From the NCBI GenBank assembly GCA_041913045.1, contig JAYSGB010000033.1, forward strand, positions 1 through 47,039: DNA of 47,039 nucleotides. Reading direction: 5' to 3'. The DNA comes from CAMLOF01 sp041913045 (GTDB lineage Bacteria > Pseudomonadota > Gammaproteobacteria > Burkholderiales > Burkholderiaceae_C). Shown here piece by piece: positions 25,401 to 33,900 of this stretch. Numbering within the stretch: the stretch's first letter is position 1; the number at the start of each line of letters is the position of its first letter. Both the position numbers and the translations under genes were made by a program. Under the pieces are notes generated by a model that made no database searches, was not told where the DNA came from, and saw only the letters and a list, made by a program, of their open reading frames with translations.

Positions 25401-25501
25401 TTCATGGCGTTGAAGGACACCACGCCCCCGAAGGTGAGCAGCACGAACAGCATCACCGCCGGGATGGGGTTGCGTATGGACCAGGCCGAGACGTTCATCA
25501 T
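22415..25501 (-). CDS. RND efflux pump inner-membrane subunit (AcrB/MdtC type)
   Basis: A 1028-residue hydrophobe/amphiphile efflux pump with the typical two-fold repeat: a first TM helix (IRNPIPAVMLFVLLTFGGVV), a large periplasmic loop, a helix bundle with the proton-relay pair Asp400-Asp401 (GILVDDAIVEVEN), a second TM start (RHRVKTMVLATLFFFG), loop and bundle. LPGAAPGQMETDVARKLE and FPDIDLPTVIV are family-typical. It exchanges protons for export of drugs, dyes or lipophilic compounds through an adaptor and an outer-membrane channel, both encoded just upstream. It starts 9 bp after the adaptor stop. The substrate is not predictable. Confidence 0.95.
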   Translation of the reverse strand: MMNVSAWSIRNPIPAVMLFVLLTFGGVVSFNAMKVQNFPDIDLPTVIVTASLPGAAPGQMETDVARKLENSVATVQGLKHIYTKVQDGVVTLTAEFRLEKPVQEAVDDVRSAVSRVRADLPADLRDPVVNKLELAGQPVLAFTIASTRMDEEALSWFVDNDVARKLLAVRGVGAVNRVGGVSREVRVAIDPLKLQALGATAADISRQLRQMQTESAGGRTDVGGSEQPVRTLATVKSAREVGLIEIPISGGRSVRLQDVATVTDTVAEPRAAALLDGKPVVGFEVARSRGESEVQVGAAVRLALDELKAAHPDIELTQAFDFVTPVQEEYEGSLKLLYEGALLAVLVVWLFLRDARATFVSAVALPMSVIPAFVGMYLLGFSVNVVTLLALSLVVGILVDDAIVEVENIVRHLRMGKTPYQAAMEAADEIGLAVIATTFTLIAVFLPTAFMSGVAGKFFKQFGWTASLAVFASLVVARVLTPMMAAYLLKPMVDTHGDPRWMRFYMRCANWSMRHRVKTMVLATLFFFGSVALIPLLPTGFIPPDDNSQTQVYLELPPGATLAQTQAVAEQARQAVMAVEHVRSVYTTIGGGSAGGDPFASAGAAEVRKATLTIQLAERGVRPVKQRIENQIRAALEPLPGVRSKVGLGGSGEKYILVLSGEDPQALQAAAMAVERDLRTIPGLGQVASTASLVRPEIVVRPDFARAADLGVTSTDIGETLRIATAGDYDVALPKLNLSQRQVPIVVKLRDDARQDLAVLERLAVPGAKGPVLLGQVATLEMTGGPAVINRYDRSRNINFEIELSGLPLGEVTAAVKQLPAIKHLPAGVKVVEVGDAEVMGELFASFGLAMLTGVLCIYIVLVLLFKDLLHPVTILAALPLSLGGAFVGLLVAQKSFSMPSLIGLIMLMGIATKNSILLVEYAIVARRDHGMSRFDALLDACHKRARPIIMTTIAMGAGMLPIAIGWGAADPSFRSPMAIAVIGGLITSTVLSLLVIPVVFTYVDDVEQWTRRLVRRLGKRPEQAALP

Positions 25502-25510
25502 GACCGGTCC

Positions 25511-26632
25511 TTACTGCTTGGCCGCACCGTTGCCGGCCACGCGCACCAGGTCGCCATCGTTGAGGAAGCCGCCGCCTGACTCGACGATGCTCACTCCGGC
25601 GTCCAGGCCAGAGCGCACTTCCATGCGGTTGCCCGCCACCCGACCGATCTGCACCTTGACCTGGCTGACGCGCCCTTCGGGGGTGAGGCGGAACACGTAG
25701 TTGAAGCCTTCGCGCACCACCACGGCTGTTTGGGGCACGGTGAGCGCAGGCACCTTGCCCAACTCGAACTCGCCTTGCGCAAACATACCTGCCCTGGCGC
25801 TCGTGGCATCGGTACCCGCCTGCACGTCCACATACACCAGCGCCATACGGTTTTGCGGGTCCACCGTGGGCCCGACCATGCGCACGCGGCCAGACAGGCG
25901 CGCGCCGCTGGCCGCAGTGACTGTGGCCGGTGTACCCGCCTTCAAGCGGCCTAGCTCAGTGGAAGTTACCTCGGCACGCCACTCCAGCCGCCCCTTGCGG
26001 ATCAGGCGGAACAGCTCCGTGCCGGCCGAGACCACAGCACCCACCGTGGCGTTGCGGGCCGAGATGACGCCATCGTCGGGCGCACGCACGGTGCTTTGCG
26101 ACAGGCGCACCTGCTGGGCCTCCAACGCAGCGCGGGCCACAAGCACGCGAGCCTGGGCGGTCTTCTCGGCGGTAAGGTATTGCCCGATCTGCGCCGCCGA
26201 CATGGCTCCCGTGCTTTGCAGGCTGCGCGCGCGCTGCGCGTTGGCCACAGCTTCTTCGGCGGAAGCTTCGGCCTCAGCCAGGCTGGCCTGCGCCTGCGCC
26301 AGTTCGGCACGCAAGGTGTCTGATGCGAAAGTGACCAGCTCCTGGCCGCGCTGGACGCGGTCGCCCACGCCCACATGCACTTCCGCAATGCGCAGGCCTG
26401 CAGCCTCGGCACCCACGCTCGCCTCCTGCCAGGCCGCCAGGCTGCCGTTGGCCGACAGGGTCACGGGCAGCATCGTCTGTTGCGCGGTCGTGGCCGTCAC
26501 CGTCAAGGCGGGCCTCGGGGCGGGAGCAGGCTCTTGCGCCTGACCGCCACAACCAACCAGTACACCAGCCAGCAGTGCCACCGTAGCGAGTTGGGCCGCC
26601 ACGACAAACAAACCCATTTGCGTTCTTTTCAT
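25511..26632 (-). CDS. RND efflux periplasmic adaptor (membrane fusion protein)
   Basis: A 373-residue lipoprotein adaptor. I chose the ATG at 26632 because MKRTQMGLFVVAAQ opens a signal peptide ending in the lipobox LVGC (Cys28). Then come a biotinyl-lipoyl half (VGDRVQRGQELVTF), a coiled-coil hairpin (about 95-150, LAQAQASLAEAEASAEEAVA), the second lipoyl half (VRAPDDGVISARNATVGAVV) and beta-barrel domains. It bridges the pump and the outer-membrane channel. The ATG lies 1 bp after the channel gene stop, so translation is probably coupled. Confidence 0.94.
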   Translation of the reverse strand: MKRTQMGLFVVAAQLATVALLAGVLVGCGGQAQEPAPAPRPALTVTATTAQQTMLPVTLSANGSLAAWQEASVGAEAAGLRIAEVHVGVGDRVQRGQELVTFASDTLRAELAQAQASLAEAEASAEEAVANAQRARSLQSTGAMSAAQIGQYLTAEKTAQARVLVARAALEAQQVRLSQSTVRAPDDGVISARNATVGAVVSAGTELFRLIRKGRLEWRAEVTSTELGRLKAGTPATVTAASGARLSGRVRMVGPTVDPQNRMALVYVDVQAGTDATSARAGMFAQGEFELGKVPALTVPQTAVVVREGFNYVFRLTPEGRVSQVKVQIGRVAGNRMEVRSGLDAGVSIVESGGGFLNDGDLVRVAGNGAAKQ

Positions 26633-26633
26633 G

Positions 26634-28046
26634 TTATTTCTGTCCAAAAGTCTGGATGGCCTCACCAAGCCGCGCCCAGCCGCCACCCACGGCGCGGTAC
26701 AGCGCGATACCGGCAGCAATACGCTCCCGCCGCAATGTCACCAAGGCGGTTTCGGCAGCCAGCACCGCGCGTCGCTGGTCTTCCAGGTCGATCAGGCTGG
26801 CCAGGCCCGCCCGGTGAAGCGACTCGGTAGCCGCAAACGAGGCACGGTACCCCTGCGCGGCGGCCTCCACATCGGCACCACGCTCGCGCACGCTGGCCAC
26901 ATCAACCAGCGCGGCTTCCACCTCGCGCACGGCTTGCCGCACCGCTGCGGCGTAGCGCAGCACGGCCTCGTCGTAACGCGCCTGGGCGGCGTCGGTGCTG
27001 GCGGCCAGACTCTCACGGCCCAGAATGGGCAAGGTCACGGCCAGCGGGCCGATCTGCCAGGTCTGGGCGTTGGTGGTGGCACCGTCCAGGCGGACCCGGC
27101 CTGCCGCAATGGAGCCCGACAGCGACACCCTGGGGTACTGCGCCGCACGGGCCTGCCCCACTTCATTGCTGGCAGCGGCCACGTCCAACTCGGCCTGGTA
27201 CACGTCTGGCCGTTGGGCAATCACGCTGGCGGGCAAGGACGGGATGGCCGCCAACGCTTCGCTGGAAGGCTCGGCCCAAGGTATCTGCAGCTTTTGGCGC
27301 AACGCCGGCTCTGCCAGCCCGGTGAGAGCCACCAACGCCTTGAGTTCCGACTCGCATTGCGCGGCCTGCTGGGTGGCCCGCGCGGCACCCTCTGCGGCAC
27401 TCGCGCGCGCCAGCGCCATCTGCCCGGGCGGGGTGAAGCCAGCATCGGTGCTCAATTGAAGCAAACGCGCACTGTCTGCACGCGAACGCGCATCTTGCTG
27501 CACCAAGGCCCGCTGCTGTTCGCAAGTGCGGTAACCCACGTAAGCACCCGCCGTTTCGGCCGCCACGGCCACGCGAGCCTCGTGCCAGCCCGCCTGCGCC
27601 CCTTGCAGGCGCGCCTGCGCCGCACGGCTGGCAGCCGCGTTCCCGCCGAAAACGTCAATTTCCCAGGCCGTTTGCAAACCCACCTGTGCCGTGGTGGTCA
27701 GGGACGGGGGCGCCTGGACGTTGCCTCGGGCCAAGGACGCACTGGCGTCCAGGCGGGGCCGCTCAGATTCTCCGGCGGCGATGCGCGCGGCACGGGCCTG
27801 GGCAATTCGCGAACCCGCCGCCGCCACGCCCGGGCTGGCTTGCTGCGCCGCGTCGATAAGCTCCACCAGCAAGGGGTCGCCAAACCGCTGCCACCAGCGG
27901 GTCAAATCCACCAGCGCGCCGTTGTGAGGCAAGGGGGCGTGCCATTGCGCAGGCACGTTGGCGTGAGCAGCTTCGGGAGGGCGGGATACAGCGCAGCCGC
28001 CCAGCAACAGCAAGGTCAGCGCGGCAAGGGTACGCGAGGTGGTCAA
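26634..28046 (-). CDS. RND efflux outer-membrane factor (OprM/NodT type)
   Basis: An outer-membrane channel lipoprotein of about 470 residues. The frame has no ATG near its start; I favour the TTG at 28046 because GGGGA lies upstream and the product then begins with a short signal peptide and lipobox LGGC (Cys18). A GTG at 28088 is the alternative. Two OEP repeats are evident: LVELIDAAQQASPGVAAAGS early, and RPDVYQAELDVAAASNEVGQ with ARAAQYPRVSLSGS in the second half. First gene of the efflux operon channel-adaptor-pump. Confidence 0.92.
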   Translation of the reverse strand: MTTSRTLAALTLLLLGGCAVSRPPEAAHANVPAQWHAPLPHNGALVDLTRWWQRFGDPLLVELIDAAQQASPGVAAAGSRIAQARAARIAAGESERPRLDASASLARGNVQAPPSLTTTAQVGLQTAWEIDVFGGNAAASRAAQARLQGAQAGWHEARVAVAAETAGAYVGYRTCEQQRALVQQDARSRADSARLLQLSTDAGFTPPGQMALARASAAEGAARATQQAAQCESELKALVALTGLAEPALRQKLQIPWAEPSSEALAAIPSLPASVIAQRPDVYQAELDVAAASNEVGQARAAQYPRVSLSGSIAAGRVRLDGATTNAQTWQIGPLAVTLPILGRESLAASTDAAQARYDEAVLRYAAAVRQAVREVEAALVDVASVRERGADVEAAAQGYRASFAATESLHRAGLASLIDLEDQRRAVLAAETALVTLRRERIAAGIALYRAVGGGWARLGEAIQTFGQK

Positions 28047-28173
28047 GGGTATTCCCCGGGTAGGGTGGTTGCGCACGAGACATTGCACGAGCCTTGGTCA
28101 AGCCCGCGCCCTGCTCGGCCGGAAATACTACCACTGATAAAAGACCAGCCTTGGGCCGGGCCTTTCTGTCCGA

Positions 28174-30948
28174 TCAGGCAAACACTGCTTGCCAGAGCGC
28201 CAGAATGGCGTCGCGGCGCTGGGCCAGTTCGCCCTCATCGACGTGGGTGGGCTGCTCGTCCAGGCGGGCGCGGTGCTGCACACGGCGCAACTCGCGGTAG
28301 GCATCTGCCGCCGCTTGCCCCACTCCCGCGGGTAGCAGGCCTGCAGACTCCGCACGCTGCATCAGCGCTATGTTGCCCACGTTGGGAATCAGCTCACGGT
28401 GAGCGCCAGACTGTGAGAGCACGAGGTATTGCACTGCGAATTCCGCGTCCACCATGGCACCCGGGCTGTGTTTGACGTCAAAGCGCCCTGGCTGCACAGG
28501 GTGCGCGCCACGTACCCGGTCGCGCATGGCACCGATTTCCGCGCGCAGGGCCTCCGTGTCTCGCTGGGCGGTGATCACCGCTTCGCGCACGGCCTCAAAG
28601 CGCGGACGCAGGCTATCCAGGCCCAGCACGAAGCGCGCACGCGTGATGGCCTGGTGCTCCCAGGTCCATGCGGTGTTGCTGCCGCGCTGCTGCTGGTAGT
28701 TGGCATAGGCGTCGAAGGTGGTGATCAGCAGCCCGGAATTGCCGTTGGGGCGCAAGGCGGTGTCGATCTCGTACAGGTCGCCTTCGCTGGTCTTCACTGT
28801 CAGCCAGTTGATGAGCTTGCGCACGAAGGCCGCATACACCTCGGGGGCGCGCTCATCGTCGTCCTCGTACACAAAGACAATGTCCAGGTCGCTGCCGTAA
28901 CCCAATTCCTTGCCGCCCAACTTGCCGTAGCCAATGATGGCATGGCGCGGTTCCTCGCGGTGGCGGTTCTTCAGGCGCTGCCAGCACCAGCGGCCCGTGA
29001 CGCGCAGCACGGCATCGGCCAGTGCGCTCAGGTCGTCAGCCACCTGTTCAACGGTGAGCACGCCCTCCACGTCACGCGCCAGCGTGCGGAAGGTTTCAGC
29101 ATGCTGTGCCCGGCGCAGCAGGTCCAGCAATTCCTCGTCGTCGTCCTCGCCGGTGGCGGCCAGGGCCTGCTTGCGCATTTCCAGCTCGTTCTCGAACACT
29201 GCCGGGTCGAAGCGCTCTTCGTACAACTGGCGCCCGGCCAGCTCGTCGATCACGCCCGGGTGCTTGAGCAGGTAGCGCGCGGGCCACTTGGCCGCGCCGA
29301 AGACGTGCAGCAGCCTTTCGTGCACGGAAGGGCGCTCCTGCAGCAGCGCCAGGTAGCTTTCGCGGCGCAGCAAGGGCTCTATCCAGTCGGCCATGCGCAG
29401 TGCGGCTTGTTCGCTCACACGCCCCGCCTCCAGCCAGGCGCCGGTGCGCTGCACCAGACGGGCCAGGCGCACGCGCGTGTCCTCGCGCAGCGCCAGCACG
29501 CGCGGGTGCTCGCACCATTCGGCCACCTTTGCGGCAAAGGTCTCTGGCAGTTGCGGCAGCACAGACTGCAGGTCCTCCACTGCGCTGCGCTGTTTGCCGC
29601 CGTTGCAGCCCTTGCAGCCACCCGGCGTGGCGCCCAGCAGGGTGTCGAATTCCTGGGCCACGGCCTCGCGGTGGGCGTCCAGCGCGTGCAGGAAAGCACA
29701 GGCGTTGTCGAACCCCATGGAATGGGCGATCCAGGCCAGGTCGTCGTCGCGCGTGGGCAGGATGTGGGTCTGCTGGTCGTCCAGGTACTGGATGCGGTGC
29801 TCCACACGCCGCAGGAAGTCGTAGGCCTCGGCCAGCGCCTGCACCTTGACGTCTGACATGAGCCCCGCGCGCTGCAGGCGCGGCAACGCCGCCAGCGTGG
29901 GCCGGGTGCGCAGTTCAGGGAACTGCCCGCCGCGCACCACCTGCAACAGTTGCACGGTGAATTCGATTTCACGGATGCCCCCGCGCGAGAGCTTCACGTC
30001 GTGCGCCCTTTCGGGGTGCCCGGCGGCGCGCTTGCTGGCATGTTCGCGGATCTGCCGGTGCAGGCTGCGCAGCGACTCGAAGACGTTGTAGTCCAGGTAA
30101 CGGCGGAAGACGAACGGCAGCACCACGGCTCGCAAAGCCTGGGCGCTGCCCTGCGTCACGGCACTGGCGGGCGCCACCACCCGGCTCTTGAGCCAGGCAA
30201 AGCGCTCCCACTCACGCCCCTGCACCAGAAAGTACTCCTCCAGCGCTCCCAGCGACACCGCCGGCGGGCCCGAATTGCCGTTCGGCCGCAGCGCCAGATC
30301 CACACGGAACACATTGCCATGCTCCGTGATGTCACCAATCAGGCTGTAGATGCGCCGAACCGCCTTGCCAAAATATTCGTGGTTGCTGACGCGGTTGCGC
30401 CCAGCGCTGTTGCCAGCGGTCTCGCCGTCGTTGTCGTAGACGTAGATGAGGTCGATGTCGCTGGAGACGTTGAGTTCGCGCGCACCGAACTTGCCCATGC
30501 CGATGATCCACAGCTCGGCCCGGCGCATCACCGGCCCCTGCGCTGCGGGCACGGAGGCATCCTGGTACATGGGCGCGCCATGCAAGTCGTCCAGTTCCAG
30601 CTGGGTTTGCACAAGCGCCTCGTTCAAGGCCAGCTCGGCAAGCTCCGTCACCGCACGGGTCACGGTAGCCAAGGGGGCCTGCTGCTCGCAGTCCAGCACC
30701 ACCAGCCGCTCCATGACGAGCTGGCGCAGCACGCGCAATGCGGCGCCCAACTCCAGCCCCTGCTCACGCAAGGCCGCCAGCGTCTGCGCCATCACGGCGC
30801 GCTCCGGCGGGCCAGGCGGCAACAAGCTCAGTTCGGCCGCATAACGCCTGCGAATGCGCTGCACATAGCGGGAATGCTCCGCCAGTCCGAGAGGTTTGGA
30901 AACAAATTGTTGGATGTTCTGAGAACCCTCTGCGTCACTGGCCATCAT
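28174..30948 (-). CDS. glnE: Bifunctional glutamine synthetase adenylyltransferase/deadenylase
   Basis: A 924-residue GlnE that adenylylates and de-adenylylates glutamine synthetase under control of PII proteins. Both nucleotidyltransferase domains keep their metal motifs: GMGKFGARELNVSSDIDLIY in the N-terminal deadenylylase half and GYGKLGGKELGYGSDLDIVF in the C-terminal adenylyltransferase half. Each is followed by its helical domain (RGGIREIEF; PGAMVDAEF). Between the halves, near residue 444, is a small cysteine motif GGCKGCNGG that I do not associate with the E. coli enzyme. The first two codons are both ATG and no Shine-Dalgarno is visible. It is head to head with yhdP. Confidence 0.95.
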   Translation of the reverse strand: MMASDAEGSQNIQQFVSKPLGLAEHSRYVQRIRRRYAAELSLLPPGPPERAVMAQTLAALREQGLELGAALRVLRQLVMERLVVLDCEQQAPLATVTRAVTELAELALNEALVQTQLELDDLHGAPMYQDASVPAAQGPVMRRAELWIIGMGKFGARELNVSSDIDLIYVYDNDGETAGNSAGRNRVSNHEYFGKAVRRIYSLIGDITEHGNVFRVDLALRPNGNSGPPAVSLGALEEYFLVQGREWERFAWLKSRVVAPASAVTQGSAQALRAVVLPFVFRRYLDYNVFESLRSLHRQIREHASKRAAGHPERAHDVKLSRGGIREIEFTVQLLQVVRGGQFPELRTRPTLAALPRLQRAGLMSDVKVQALAEAYDFLRRVEHRIQYLDDQQTHILPTRDDDLAWIAHSMGFDNACAFLHALDAHREAVAQEFDTLLGATPGGCKGCNGGKQRSAVEDLQSVLPQLPETFAAKVAEWCEHPRVLALREDTRVRLARLVQRTGAWLEAGRVSEQAALRMADWIEPLLRRESYLALLQERPSVHERLLHVFGAAKWPARYLLKHPGVIDELAGRQLYEERFDPAVFENELEMRKQALAATGEDDDEELLDLLRRAQHAETFRTLARDVEGVLTVEQVADDLSALADAVLRVTGRWCWQRLKNRHREEPRHAIIGYGKLGGKELGYGSDLDIVFVYEDDDERAPEVYAAFVRKLINWLTVKTSEGDLYEIDTALRPNGNSGLLITTFDAYANYQQQRGSNTAWTWEHQAITRARFVLGLDSLRPRFEAVREAVITAQRDTEALRAEIGAMRDRVRGAHPVQPGRFDVKHSPGAMVDAEFAVQYLVLSQSGAHRELIPNVGNIALMQRAESAGLLPAGVGQAAADAYRELRRVQHRARLDEQPTHVDEGELAQRRDAILALWQAVFA

Positions 30949-30951
30949 AAT
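30946..30951 (+). promoter_or_regulatory. Possible -10 box of yhdP
   Basis: CATAAT matches the -10 consensus at 5 of 6 positions but lies over the glnE start codons and only 11 bp before the yhdP ATG, which would make the yhdP transcript nearly leaderless. No -35 box is convincing. Noted because the two genes leave no other room for a promoter. Confidence 0.25.
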
Positions 30952-30962
30952 TTCGCGTGCTT

Positions 30963-33900
30963 ATGAATTCCGGCTTCACTCCCCCTCCGCGCACCCTGAA
31001 ACTGGTCGCGGGACTGACACGCTGGCTGCTCCTGCTGGCAGCCGGCGCCTGGCTCTTATTTGCCTTGAGCTGGGGAGTGTTGCATGCAGTGATTGTGCCG
31101 CGAATCAACGAATGGCGACCTGAGCTGGAAAGCTTGGCCACTCGGTCTTTGGGGGTGAAGGTCGAGATCGGCGACATCCACGCGCAGTCGTCGGGTTTCA
31201 TTCCCACGCTGGAACTGCGAGAAGTTCGCCTGTTCGACGCACAGGGGCGTGAAGCCTTGCGGCTGCCCAGGGTGCTGAGCGCGGTGTCGGCGCAGTCCTT
31301 GTGGCGCCTGGGTTTTGAACAGCTGCTGATACAAGGCCCCGTGCTGGACGTGCGACGCACGGCAGACGGGCGCATCCAGGTTGCGGGCATTGACGTGACC
31401 CAGGCATCACCCCAGCAGGAGTCGAACGCCGTGCTGGACTGGTTTTTCTCCCAGTCCGAGTTCGTGATCCGGGACGGCCAGATCAGTTGGACCGACGAGA
31501 TGAAGCCCCAGGCCCCTGCCTTGGCGCTGCATTCGCTGGATCTGGTGGTGCGCAACCCCGGCCGCCAGCACCAGTTGCGGCTGGACGCCACACCGCCGCC
31601 GGAGTGGGGCTCCCGCTTCAGCCTGCGCGGCCAATTCCGCCAACCGCTGTGGGTGACTGACGCCAGCCGCTGGCGCGACTGGACGGGCACCCTTTACGGC
31701 GAGTTTGCCCATGTGGACCTGAAACGCATGCACGCCCACGTGGATTTGAGTGCCTGGTTGGGGCTGGAAGTACGCCAAGGTGTCGGGGCATTGCGCCTTT
31801 GGGCCGATGTGCAGAAGGGACTTGTGCAGGGCGTGACCAGTGACCTCGCCCTCGACACCGTCGAAGTCCGGGCAGACGAACGGCCACCCTTGGTTCTGCA
31901 GGCGCTGCAAGGGCGGATCGACGTGCTCCATAGGGGCCAGGAATGGGAATTCGGGACCGAGAACCTGAGTTTCCTGACGCAAGATGGCACCGCCTGGCCA
32001 GGCGGCAAGGTGCGCTACCGACAAACCCTGGACGACAGCAACGCGGTCAAGGCCCTTCAGTTGACCGCCGACCGGCTCGACCTGAATGTGTTGCAAAAAA
32101 TCGCCAGCCACCTGCCGCTGGATGAACAAGCACACCACTGGCTGGGGGAACTTCATCCAGCCGGCGCACTGGATGGGCTGGACTTGCAATGGCGGCCAGA
32201 CCAATGGCGAGCCAAAGGCCAGCTGCGGCAATTGGAACTCGCCGCCTCGTCAGTGCCTGAACCCGAAAAAGACGCCCAAGGCCGCACCCGCCACCCCCTG
32301 GGCAGACCCGGCCTTCAGGGCGCGGACATCACCTTTGACGCCACCCACGCTGGCGGCAAGGCCACGCTGGAATTGCGTGACGGTGTGCTCGACTTCCCGG
32401 GGGTCTTTGAGCAACCACGCCTCACATTCAAGCAACTGGACACCGAGGTCAGCTGGACGGTTGACGGCGATGCCATCGATGTGCAACTGCCCAGACTACG
32501 CTTTGCCAATGCCGATGCGGAAGGTGAAGCCAAAGGGCGCTGGCGCACCAGCGACCCGGCATCCAGCCCTTCGGGCAGCCGCTTCCCTGGGGTGCTGGAA
32601 CTCAACGCCACCCTCAACCGCGCCAATGGCGCACAGGTGCACCGCTACCTGCCCCAGGAGATCCCCTCTCAGGTGCGCCAGTACATACAAGAATCGGTGA
32701 AGCAGGGTCAGGCACGCGACGCGCGCTTCGTCGTCAAAGGCGACCTGTGGGATTTTCCCTTCGAGCGTCCGGGCAGCGGCAGCTTCGACGTCAAGGCCAA
32801 GCTCAGCGGGGTGCAGTTCAATTACGTGCCTGCACACCTGCTCCCGGCAGGCAGCCTGCCTTGGCCTGGCTTGGAGGATCTGACCGCCGAGCTTCACATT
32901 GACCGCGTCGCCCTGCACATCGGCAGCGCGTCGGGGCGGGTCAGCGCCACACCGCAACTGCGCGCAGCCCAGGCCGATGCCCGCATCGCCAACTTCATGG
33001 CCGAGAAACCTCGGCTGCAGGTTCAGGCCCAGGTCAACGGCCCCGCAAGCGACGCGCTGGCCTTCGTCAACCGCTCGCCGCTGCTGGGCATGACAGGCGA
33101 GGCGCTCAGGCGCGCCACCATCACCGGCCCGGCGGATGTGCGTTTTGAACTCGACCTGCCCCTGGATGACGTGGAAGACACCAAGGTCAAAGGCGTGGTG
33201 CGATTCGCCCGCAACGATTTGCGCGTTACCCCCGACACCCCCTGGCTCGAAGCTGCCAGCGGCGTGCTGCAGTTCACCGAGCGCGGCTTCCAGCTGGGCC
33301 AGGCCAGCGCCCGTACGCTGGGTGGTGAACTGCGCTTCAGCGGCGCCATGCAGGCAGGCCCCAACGGTGATGGCTCAGTCCGCTTCCAAGGCCAGGGCAC
33401 CGCCAGCGCCGAGGGCTTGCGAAGCACGCGAGACGTGAGCTGGCTGACCCAACTGGGCCAAAACACCTCGGGCAGCACCAGCTACCAGATTCGGCTGGGA
33501 TTCACCCCCAACGGAACCGACCTGCTGGTGGAGTCCAGTCTGATGGGGCTGGCGTCCCGCCTGCCGGAACCAATGGCCAAAGAAGCACAGCAAGTGCTGC
33601 CGCTGCGCTTTGAAATCACGCCCACACCGCGCGACAGCGCAAACGCGCCGCAGCGCGACCGCATGACGCTGGAACTGGGAAGCGGCAACCGGCCCGTGCT
33701 GAGCGCGCGCTACGAACGGGAACACAGCGGCCCCGACACCCAGGTGCTGCGTGGTGCGCTGGCACTGCGCAGCGAGCGCCCCAACCTGCCGACCAGCGGC
33801 GTGCAAGCTCAATTGTCGTTGGGTGAACTCGATATACAGGCCTGGGAGAAGGCGTTTCCCGATGCTGGCTCTGGCGCATCAGCCATGCCGGACGCCAGCG

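Noticed and set aside
23759..25579. 606-residue open frame antisense to the RND pump
   Set aside because: Shadow frame with no recognisable domain.
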